NCBI GenBank assembly: GCA_023265495.1
Contig: JAHFTP010000041.1
Coordinates: forward strand, 1-11,546
From: Chlamydiota bacterium
GTDB lineage: Bacteria > Chlamydiota > Chlamydiia > Chlamydiales > Rhabdochlamydiaceae
Direction of reading: 5' to 3'
Length of the DNA stretch: 11,546 nucleotides
The notes beneath the pieces were generated by a model that was not told where the DNA came from, did not search any database, and saw nothing but the letters and a program-made list of their open reading frames with translations. Shown here piece by piece: positions 1 through 6,575 of the stretch; the first letter of the stretch is position 1; each line of letters opens with the position of its first letter. The position numbers and the translations under genes were made by a program.

Positions 1-2
1 GC

Positions 3-1889
3 TCATTCAATCGGGACTCTGCCATAGGAAGATTTGAGGAGCTCTTTCGCTTCTTTGAGATGTTTAGCTTTTGCATCTTGTAGGAATTCGTTGTAATGGA
101 CGGTGATTAATCGAGACTTCCATTCTTTTTTCATGTTGCTATCAGCTTGCTCTGCATTCTGAAAAGAGATCGTTTTGGCAATGGTAATCTCTTCGTCGTC
201 GTGGATCCCTTGTATGCAAAGAGATACGTCACAGAGTCTATCCATTCTTCCCATGATGTAGTAGGGATGGGCAGAGTAAATATCTGCTAGGTGAGAAACT
301 TCTGGAAGAAGAGAAAGAGAAGCCTTGGGATTGGAGGCTGTAAGAGAAATAGATAACGTTTTCACCACAGGGTCGTGCAGATCTTTAACCACATTAGCTA
401 ATTTTCTCGGGAAGGATGCATTGGTGTCTGCATATATGAGTTTGCCGCCACTTAAAGAGCTGAGCATGTCTAGTTGTAAGACATTGTTATTTTGTCCAAC
501 TGTTGCTGTATAAAATGATAACTTCCCTCCATTTTTACTGAGAAAGGTTTTCAACGCTTTTTGTTGGTTGGCAAAGCTCTTTGACGTCTTTCCATTGGAG
601 AGTAGGACTGCAGTATGAATTTGGTCTTCTTCGCTGTTAATCTCAGAAAATACATTGTTTAGAGAAGAAAACAAATCTCCCATGGAAATCATTATTGCGC
701 TTGATTGTTTTTCTAAAAATTCTTCGGCAATGTGTAGGGACTTGTTGTTAAAGAGTAAACACTGAGGACTCATCTTCGTAATTTTTCTGTCTAGGAAAAG
801 AATGTTAAATCTATCTCCTTCGCGCAGAGAACTTAGGGCTTTTAACACCGCCCTTTTATACGTGGCAAACTTGTGTCTTTCAATAGAAGAAGAGGCATCG
901 ATAAGAAAGTAAATGTTATGGATCATTTTTTCTTCACTTAGTTCCCTTTTGGGATCTAGTACAATGGAAAAAACATATCCTTCGTCAGAGCTGCTTGGCA
1001 GCAGTTTCACTTGTATATCGAAGAGGTCGCTCCACTGCTTTGTAGCTGCTGCCTGCGCAAGCCAGCTTTCATCTACCTCGGTTGAAGTATGAACATAGTA
1101 TGGAATGACAAAATCTCTTTGTGCTTGAGGGGATAGGTCCTGCTCTATTTCTGTAGTATCTTCTATGCCTGCAGCTGCTACTACCGACTCTTTTGCCTTG
1201 GCCAGGGTTGGAGATGGTTTTGTCTGAGATAGGGCAGAAGAAACCTCTAGTTCATTAGTGTGCATAGACAGCTCTTCTACCTGTTCTTGACTTGGTAAAA
1301 CAGAGAGAGAAAAGTCTCTTGTTTGTTCCAGAGCATCTTCCGGCTTCTCATGGGGGAGATCGATGCGGCTCAGTGTAGATTCTGGTAGTGCGGAAACCTT
1401 TGCTTCTACAGGGTGGGAGGGCTTTTCCTCTAAGGCGCTTTGCTCAAAAGTGATCATGTCCCAGGGAGCTTCTAGTTCCTTTTCTTTGTCTATCGGCAAA
1501 GGAAGAAATGTCAGCGTATTTTCCATTTCAGGAAGTTCATGTTCCATCTCCACAGCGTAAGAGGGTTCCTCGGTAGGAGATAAAGCCAAACTAGTAGAAG
1601 ATAGTCCCAAATCAAAAGGCCTTTTACTCTGAGGGGACATAATAACCATCTCTGTAAACACTTCTTCTAACTCAGCATTCCTATCTAAGGCTGCGAGCTC
1701 CTCCTGATCTAATTCTAATGTAATAGGTGTCGTTTTTCCCTTATGAAATAATTGGGAAAGAGACTGCGTTAGTACCAGGGGAAATTGACTGAGAAAAAAA
1801 AGGATTCCTATGTGCAGGCCAAACGACAGCAAGAGGCATGTAAGAAGAAGAAATCTAGCTTTAGCCGGGCCCTTGATAGTTGCTATCAT
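3..1889 (-). CDS. Single-pass membrane protein with von Willebrand A (VWA) domain
   Basis: 628 residues, complete: the stop is at the window edge. A short basic N-terminus is followed by one hydrophobic segment at about residues 12-40, giving a cytoplasmic tail, one membrane anchor and a large extracytoplasmic part. Residues ~50-260 are acidic, Pro/Ser/Glu-rich and low in complexity, probably an extended linker. Residues ~325-510 look like a VWA fold: a hydrophobic strand leading into D331-A-S-S-S (the DxSxS metal-site motif) and a later strand ending LLSNG at 429-433. The region after it (~530-560, LADIYSAHPYYIMGR) resembles the segment that follows VWA in inter-alpha-trypsin-inhibitor-like proteins. 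The other two metal-site positions look substituted (D405 where Thr is usual, N432 where Asp is usual), so metal binding may be altered. The start overlaps the upstream stop as ATGA and has an AAGGTG Shine-Dalgarno, so it is probably translationally coupled to the TPR gene. VWA proteins usually mediate protein-protein contacts; the partner here is probably the TPR protein. Exact function unknown. Confidence 0.88.
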   Translation of the reverse strand: MIATIKGPAKARFLLLTCLLLSFGLHIGILFFLSQFPLVLTQSLSQLFHKGKTTPITLELDQEELAALDRNAELEEVFTEMVIMSPQSKRPFDLGLSSTSLALSPTEEPSYAVEMEHELPEMENTLTFLPLPIDKEKELEAPWDMITFEQSALEEKPSHPVEAKVSALPESTLSRIDLPHEKPEDALEQTRDFSLSVLPSQEQVEELSMHTNELEVSSALSQTKPSPTLAKAKESVVAAAGIEDTTEIEQDLSPQAQRDFVIPYYVHTSTEVDESWLAQAAATKQWSDLFDIQVKLLPSSSDEGYVFSIVLDPKRELSEEKMIHNIYFLIDASSSIERHKFATYKRAVLKALSSLREGDRFNILFLDRKITKMSPQCLLFNNKSLHIAEEFLEKQSSAIMISMGDLFSSLNNVFSEINSEEDQIHTAVLLSNGKTSKSFANQQKALKTFLSKNGGKLSFYTATVGQNNNVLQLDMLSSLSGGKLIYADTNASFPRKLANVVKDLHDPVVKTLSISLTASNPKASLSLLPEVSHLADIYSAHPYYIMGRMDRLCDVSLCIQGIHDDEEITIAKTISFQNAEQADSNMKKEWKSRLITVHYNEFLQDAKAKHLKEAKELLKSSYGRVPIE

Positions 1890-4636
1890 GTTTCACCTTC
1901 TTCACCGCTTGGGTCTGTTGTTAACAGGCTATGCAGTCTGCTTGGCAGCAGCTTTTCTTGTTTTAAGTTTTCTAGTTCTAAGCGCGCTTCGTGCATCAGC
2001 TTTTGCGCACTATCAGTGTTCCCCTGCTTAAGATCTAGCTCTGCCTCTATTTTTTTTATGTTTGCGTCAATAAACTTCACGTAGAGATTGTAAACATGCC
2101 ATTTATCACCGAGCAGATCTTTTTCGGCAAGATAACTTGGATCATTTTCTGTAGTAAAAGATTCTCTTGCTCTTTGAAGAAGGTCGAGCCGTCCTTGCTG
2201 TCTTTGCACAGGGGCCATGAGTGCTGTTTTAATCTCGACGTATGAGAGGGCTGCATCAAGGTGTAGCGGCTCAGAACATAAGTTTCTATTGATCTCTACT
2301 TCATTTAAGTCGCTTAAGATAGTTTGACAACAAGAGTTGCTCAAACTCCTTTCTTCTTTAGGGAGTAAAGCGAATTGCAGCTTGGCGCGTTCTAATTGCG
2401 CTGCCTGTGTTACGTAAGAGAGACAATGAGGCGATGTGGCAATGATCTTTTCATATAGGGCCAGAGCATCGTCATTTTGGTTTTGTAATTGATAGGTTCT
2501 AGCAAGCTCAAGTTCTATATGCCTAGACCATTTGGAGTCCTCAGCCTTTGAGAGCTTATGCTTTTCTGCCATTTTGGAAAGGAACTCTATTTTCTCTCTG
2601 CTTCGTCCTGCAAGTGTCAGAAGCTCGCCTAGTTGCAAAGTTGTTGGTTCTTCTGATAGAGAATCTATTTGTAGTAGTGTTTTGCATGCAAAAATAGCTT
2701 GGTCTATTTTCTGCTCCAGCTCACTTCCTGAGATCTGATGCATTTTAATCTGTTGATAGTAGTAGTCGGCAAGCCATTGGATGTTGCTTTTTTGCAATGT
2801 GTCCTTTTTGCGAGTAAGTGAGGAGAATAAGTGATGAGCTGCCTTCTCTAGAAGGGAAGCTTTTTCCTCTTCTTTTGCTTTTTCAGAGAGGCTGAGGTAA
2901 GCATTGTATAGGTGAAGACATAAAGTTCCCTCTTTGTCTATGTTTGCATTTTGCTCCAGAGCTTTTTCTGCATGCAGAACAAATGTTCCTAGGGTGTCTT
3001 TATTGCCTTGGTAGCAGTTGGCTAGTAATAGGTATGCCTCGGCACTATTGGGACCGGAGGTATACAGGGAAAGATAGCGCTGCATATCTGCTGCAGCCTC
3101 TTCTTTTTTTTGTAGGTCGATTAATGTCTTTACGAGGAGTAAGTGATGCTTCTTCCTAGTTTCATTGGATAAGGTTGTATTTTCCGTTAAAAGAGTTTTG
3201 AGAAAAGAGACTAGCTGTTCTTTGCGTATGTGTTTTGTTTCTGAAGGGCTTTGTCGAAGTTGATCTAGATGGATAGCGAGGCAGTAATCCCAGGCGGATG
3301 AAAGCAATGTGCTACTCGGAAAACTATGTATCAAAGAAAGAAATACCTGCTCGCTGTCGTCTAGTTTTTTTTCATTGTATAGGGCAAGTCCATAATTATA
3401 TAAGGCCGGCTCGCTAAGCTTATAGCTGGGGAATGTGTCAAAAAGAAGGGAGAAAGAAGTTAATGCTTTTGTATTCTCTTTTTTTTCCACGCAGAGCTGC
3501 GCATGTAATACAAGCGCTAAAGCTGCATCTGAAGAGTTGTTCTCCTCCTTAGAAAGGCGGAAATATTCATCAAAAAGGCTTAGGCTTTGCGCTTTGTAAG
3601 CACAAAGAAGCAGCTGATGCAGGGCATTTGACCTTTGCACTGGATCTAAACCGGTCTCTTTAAGAGACGAGGTGAACCTGTGTGCAGCTTCTCCAAATTG
3701 GTTGATATGAACCAAGCTCTCTCCAACTAAGAAATGGACAATGGCTGCTCTGTCAGAGGGGACATATTTACCCATTTTTTCGTTAGCTAAAAGAAGATTC
3801 TTGTACTGCTTGTTTTTGTAGAGTAGCAGGATGTGATTGTAAGCGGCCGAGGAAGCTTTTTTTCCTCCTAGGGAGTAGATCTTATCAAAAGAGCGAATAG
3901 CTTCTTTGGGACTATAGTTAGCTTGTAGGCAGGCGGCTTGATAGAGGTAGTCTTCTTTCCGTGAAGGGGACATCTCCGCCAGTTGCAGAGATGTCTCCGC
4001 TGCTTTGCGATAATTTTTTTGCTTTTCATAAATATCTACAAGAGGGACTAAGGAGTACTTTTGTAAAGATGTATGGCTTAATTTTTCGTATTCTTCAAGA
4101 GCATCTGCAAGAAGTTTTTCTAGGTCTTGTTTATGAGACTCTTCCATAGATAATCTGTAGAGAGATTCCGCCAGGAAAAGTCGGACTGTAGGAACATCCA
4201 ATGCGGAAGGATCTTCTTTTTGTAAAAAGCTTTGTGCCTCGTCAATCGCTGCTTGGAAGTTTTTTAACTCGTAGCAGCAGATAACCTTGTTATAGGAGAC
4301 TTTATTGCAGAGGGCTGGGCTTGTGATTTGCTTATATTGCTCCAATGCTGCAAAGTAGTTTTTTTCTTTCAGATAAATATCGCCAAGACAAGCTAATAGT
4401 TCTTCTGCAGCAGAGCTTTGCGGGTATTTCTGTAAGTAGGTAGATATTTGGGTCTTTACTATGTCGAAAGACCCTTCTTTCCAATAGTGCGTAATTTTTT
4501 TCAAAATTAATGCTTCTTGATTCGATGGTTTCTTGTCCGTCGAAGAAGATGAACTACACAGTACTGCTAATGTACATAAGCCGATCATCTTACCAAATGG
4601 TCTTGCTATGCTGCTAAAAGAGGGCTTCCAAAACAT
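1886..4636 (-). CDS. Large exported tetratricopeptide (TPR) repeat protein
   Basis: 916 residues. The N-terminus has basic residues, then a hydrophobic core (MIGLCTLAVLC, ~17-27) and a Ser-rich stretch, so it is probably a signal peptide. C27 could be a lipoprotein cysteine, but the preceding A-V-L is a poor lipobox because position -1 is Leu. The rest is almost wholly helical with repeated TPR-like helix pairs, clear for example at ~82-108 (LGDIYLKEKNYFAALEQY), ~410-440 (YGLALYNEKKLDDSEQVF) and ~715-740 (ARTYQLQNQNDDALALYEKI). The tail (~845-900) is charged and likely coiled coil. TPR solenoids are scaffolds for multiprotein assembly; the family is too broad to name a partner. It is the first gene of a two-gene operon, has AAAGGT about 8 bases before ATG, and a good promoter just upstream. 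The ATGA overlap with the VWA gene recalls the VWA/TPR pairing of Bat (aerotolerance-type) loci, but no other Bat gene is visible, so orthology is not claimed. Confidence 0.9.
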   Translation of the reverse strand: MFWKPSFSSIARPFGKMIGLCTLAVLCSSSSSTDKKPSNQEALILKKITHYWKEGSFDIVKTQISTYLQKYPQSSAAEELLACLGDIYLKEKNYFAALEQYKQITSPALCNKVSYNKVICCYELKNFQAAIDEAQSFLQKEDPSALDVPTVRLFLAESLYRLSMEESHKQDLEKLLADALEEYEKLSHTSLQKYSLVPLVDIYEKQKNYRKAAETSLQLAEMSPSRKEDYLYQAACLQANYSPKEAIRSFDKIYSLGGKKASSAAYNHILLLYKNKQYKNLLLANEKMGKYVPSDRAAIVHFLVGESLVHINQFGEAAHRFTSSLKETGLDPVQRSNALHQLLLCAYKAQSLSLFDEYFRLSKEENNSSDAALALVLHAQLCVEKKENTKALTSFSLLFDTFPSYKLSEPALYNYGLALYNEKKLDDSEQVFLSLIHSFPSSTLLSSAWDYCLAIHLDQLRQSPSETKHIRKEQLVSFLKTLLTENTTLSNETRKKHHLLLVKTLIDLQKKEEAAADMQRYLSLYTSGPNSAEAYLLLANCYQGNKDTLGTFVLHAEKALEQNANIDKEGTLCLHLYNAYLSLSEKAKEEEKASLLEKAAHHLFSSLTRKKDTLQKSNIQWLADYYYQQIKMHQISGSELEQKIDQAIFACKTLLQIDSLSEEPTTLQLGELLTLAGRSREKIEFLSKMAEKHKLSKAEDSKWSRHIELELARTYQLQNQNDDALALYEKIIATSPHCLSYVTQAAQLERAKLQFALLPKEERSLSNSCCQTILSDLNEVEINRNLCSEPLHLDAALSYVEIKTALMAPVQRQQGRLDLLQRARESFTTENDPSYLAEKDLLGDKWHVYNLYVKFIDANIKKIEAELDLKQGNTDSAQKLMHEARLELENLKQEKLLPSRLHSLLTTDPSGEEGET

Positions 4637-4661
4637 ATTTTACCTTTGGGAATTTTTTGTG

Positions 4662-4689
4662 ATTATACAGCTTAGGTAATATTTTACAA
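4662..4689 (-). promoter_or_regulatory. Sigma70-type promoter for the TPR-VWA operon
   Basis: On the minus strand the sequence reads TTGTAA (4684-4689), a 16-base spacer, then a perfect TATAAT (4662-4667). The -10 lies 25 bases before the ATG at 4636, giving a short leader of roughly 20 bases that contains AAAGGT as the ribosome binding site. The rest of the 208-base divergent intergenic region (4637-4844) is A/T-rich. I see no convincing consensus promoter for the plus-strand transporter; TATGCT at 4794-4799 is a weak -10 candidate. Confidence 0.6.
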
Positions 4690-4832
4690 AGGATGGTGCA
4701 ATTTCTAAAAAAAGAAATGCCCGAAAAGAGTTTTTGCTTGTTTGAGATAGGAAGTTTTTTTTGTGGAGGTTTTTCTTTTTGTTTGTTTTTTGCTATGCTA
4801 CAAAAATCTTAGAAGAAGATGGTTTTTTACTT

Positions 4833-4840
4833 AAAGGAGG
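4833..4840 (+). promoter_or_regulatory. Strong ribosome binding site fixing the transporter start
   Basis: AAAGGAGG lies four bases before ATG at 4845. The reading frame is open further upstream to a TTG at 4761, but that codon has no comparable site, and the extra 28 residues do not belong to a normal DMT N-terminus. The ATG at 4845 is therefore preferred. Confidence 0.8.
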
Positions 4841-4844
4841 CGAT

Positions 4845-5774
4845 ATGGGTGTTGGAGTAGAGTTAATGATAGTAGCCGGTGGTTTTATCGCACTGTCAAA
4901 CTATTGTATGCGGAAGAGTATTGACGCGGGTGGCTCGACAAAAGCGTATTTAATGATTCAGCTTTTTATTACCTTTTTGGTGTCAATCCTTCTGAATCCG
5001 GTACGGGCAGGGGATTTTACGTGGAGTCCGAGCATGGCTTCCTTTGGCTTTTCTGGCGGCCTTATTTTAGCATTGATGATGCTCTGCTTAGGGAGAGCGT
5101 TAGAAACAGGCCCTTCTTCATTGACTTTTGCCATGTTAAACTCTTCTACCGTGATGCCTATCCTTTTGATGGTTCTCCTTTTTGGAAAGGGCTTTGGGTT
5201 TATGTATAATTCTTTTAACGCAATAGGTTCTCTATTAGTCGTTCTTGGGCTGTTTTGGGCGGGATGGGAGACGGTGCGTATGGCTAGTGCGCGCAAATGG
5301 CTAGCTTTTGCGTCAGCCGCTTTTGTACTCCATGTCGTCTTTTTAGTATTTATGCAGTGGAGAGCGTTATTCATCCATTTTCCTGGAGAAAAGGGACTAC
5401 TTCTCTCCTTTGATTCCCTTGCCGCAAAAAGTCATTGGTTTATGCCCATGGTATTTTTAGCCGCTTTTCTTGTGCAGTTTATTGTTTACCTATTTTCTTC
5501 TGGTAAGAAGCCTACAAAAGCAGAGATGCAATATGGAATCATCGGAGGTGTTGCTAATGGTGTGGGAACATTTTGCATGATTTGCTCAACGGAAAAATCT
5601 TCCTCTTTTGAACTCGCCATGATTTTCCCTGTTTTTGCTATCACCACCCTTTTTATCTGTAATATGTGGGGGCAATGGCTCTATAAGGAAAAGGTCAATT
5701 GGAAGGCCAATGCTTTTTGTATGGCGGGAGTGTTTATTGGTACCGTGGACTGGGGGTCTCTCATCAAGGGCTGA
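4845..5774 (+). CDS. DMT/EamA-like 10-TM transporter, substrate unknown
   Basis: 309 residues from the preferred ATG. Ten hydrophobic segments can be drawn at roughly 4-22, 35-52, 64-85, 93-113, 124-144, 151-171, 197-217, 228-248, 255-275 and 288-305, the usual number for the drug/metabolite transporter superfamily (two five-helix halves, about 300 residues). Helix 4 with its Pro (STVMPILLMVLLFG) followed by helix 5 (AIGSLLVVLGLFW), and helix 9 with FPVFAITT followed by the closing helix (AGVFIGTVDW), resemble the end of each EamA half. A hydrophilic loop at ~176-196 separates the halves. The family exports or imports small metabolites across the inner membrane; nothing here shows which. It is alone on the plus strand, divergent from the TPR operon and convergent with the SH2-like gene, with a stem-loop 12 bases after its stop. 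Overall membrane role is confident; the family assignment is moderately so. Confidence 0.87.
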   Translation: MGVGVELMIVAGGFIALSNYCMRKSIDAGGSTKAYLMIQLFITFLVSILLNPVRAGDFTWSPSMASFGFSGGLILALMMLCLGRALETGPSSLTFAMLNSSTVMPILLMVLLFGKGFGFMYNSFNAIGSLLVVLGLFWAGWETVRMASARKWLAFASAAFVLHVVFLVFMQWRALFIHFPGEKGLLLSFDSLAAKSHWFMPMVFLAAFLVQFIVYLFSSGKKPTKAEMQYGIIGGVANGVGTFCMICSTEKSSSFELAMIFPVFAITTLFICNMWGQWLYKEKVNWKANAFCMAGVFIGTVDWGSLIKG

Positions 5775-5785
5775 AGCAAGATAAG

Positions 5786-5816
5786 AAGATCTCCTTCTGC
5801 AGGGGAAGGAGATCTT
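5786..5816. terminator. Perfect 12-bp stem-loop between convergent genes
   Basis: AAGATCTCCTTC (5786-5797), a 7-base loop, then the exact reverse complement GAAGGAGATCTT (5805-5816). It starts 12 bases after the transporter stop and lies 21 bases beyond the stop of the convergent gene, so it probably serves both as a bidirectional terminator. The T-tract is weak in both directions. A second small hairpin, GTTGTTTA/TAAACAAC (5826-5833 and 5838-5845), overlaps the stop codon of the minus-strand gene. Confidence 0.7.
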
Positions 5817-5836
5817 TCACAGTGTGTTGTTTACAG

Positions 5837-6472
5837 TTAAACAACTCTAATGCCTGATTCAAAAGAGACGCCCAATTTTGTAGCAATGAGGTCTTCTAGT
5901 CTGTTCTCTGTAGCCGTTCCTCCATTATGCCATTTTCCTGTTATAAAATCAAAACGGATGGGAGCCGTAATGACCTCATCAGAACCTTCCCTTCTATAGA
6001 TAATGGATATCTTATGACTCTCTTCAGACGAGTAGAGCACATAGGATGGGCCTGCCGGCAAGGAGCCTGTCAATTTTGCAGCTAGACTATCTGCCATCAC
6101 GGGGATTCCTACTTGATCATCTAATACGTGACTCATGACCTCTTCAACAGATTCCATGGAAATAGTGCCTGCATTTTCCCAAGCTCTCTTGCTTGCATTG
6201 TAGCTGAAGGGCTGCACTTGATAATGTCCTCCAAGCAACACACAAGCACAGTGGAACCTGCCTGAGCTGGGATCTCTGCTGATTATATAAGTTCCGGGGG
6301 ATTGGCCGTTTAAATATTCCGTAACTTTGACCGGAGTTATATCAGGATAATATCCCGTCATTTTCTCTATAGCAGACTCTTCCTGTCTTTTGAGTTCTGC
6401 TTGTTTTACAGAAGCCAACTCATTAGGGTGAGTTGCCGTAATAGCTGTGGGGGGTACAGAGTGATTTGCCAT
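5837..6472 (-). CDS. Soluble protein with two SH2-like repeats, candidate host-directed effector
   Basis: 211 residues, no signal peptide or membrane segment. After a hydrophilic N-terminus (~1-38) there are two related units, ~41-119 and ~122-201, offset by about 82-83 residues. The clearest shared part is AWENAGTISMESVEEVMSHVL against KWHNGGTATENRLEDLIATKL. Each unit follows the SH2 order: helix (VTEYLNGQS), G-T-Y-I-I strand, an S/G turn, more strands, then a closing helix with the usual L/V-E-x-(L/V) pattern. In SH2 domains the FLVR-type arginine binds phosphotyrosine. Here unit 1 has YIISRD (S65 at the expected place, R66 one later) and unit 2 has YVLYSS (Y147), so canonical phosphotyrosine binding is doubtful unless the strand is shifted. 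SH2 domains are mainly eukaryotic but occur in some intracellular bacteria such as Legionella. The start has a near-perfect AAGGAGG. It lies 103 bases downstream of the SBP fusion gene on the same strand with no clear terminator between, so co-transcription is possible. The SH2 call is from pattern reading, not a search. Confidence 0.85.
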   Translation of the reverse strand: MANHSVPPTAITATHPNELASVKQAELKRQEESAIEKMTGYYPDITPVKVTEYLNGQSPGTYIISRDPSSGRFHCACVLLGGHYQVQPFSYNASKRAWENAGTISMESVEEVMSHVLDDQVGIPVMADSLAAKLTGSLPAGPSYVLYSSEESHKISIIYRREGSDEVITAPIRFDFITGKWHNGGTATENRLEDLIATKLGVSFESGIRVV

Positions 6473-6478
6473 AAGATA

Positions 6479-6485
6479 CCTCCTT
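6479..6485 (-). promoter_or_regulatory. Strong ribosome binding site of the SH2-like gene
   Basis: The minus strand reads CCTAAGGAGG and then six bases (TATCTT) before ATG, which fixes the start and suggests efficient translation. The neighbouring large gene upstream has no such site. Confidence 0.8.
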
Positions 6486-6575
6486 AGGAAATCTTGTCAT
6501 TTATTGTTAAAGTTAAGGTTAAGAAATCTTAAAAATCGTATTTTTCTCCATAAATTGCAAGGCTTTTTATTTTTT

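Noticed and set aside
991..1951. Identical CTGCTTGGCAGCAG at 991-1004 and 1938-1951
   Set aside because: Both simply encode Leu-Leu-Pro-Ser in the two minus-strand proteins; too short and too far apart to be a meaningful repeat or site.
4761..4844. Upstream 28-codon extension of the transporter from TTG 4761
   Set aside because: A TTG start without a good ribosome binding site, whereas ATG 4845 has AAAGGAGG at ideal spacing and begins directly before the first membrane helix.
4958..5374. 138-codon minus-strand frame inside the transporter gene
   Set aside because: Low-complexity antisense shadow of a 10-TM protein; no start signal or family resemblance.
6473..6575. Terminator between the SBP fusion and the SH2-like gene
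   Set aside because: Only a 6-bp A/T-only inverted repeat (AAAAAT/ATTTTT near 6530-6545) is present; too weak to call.
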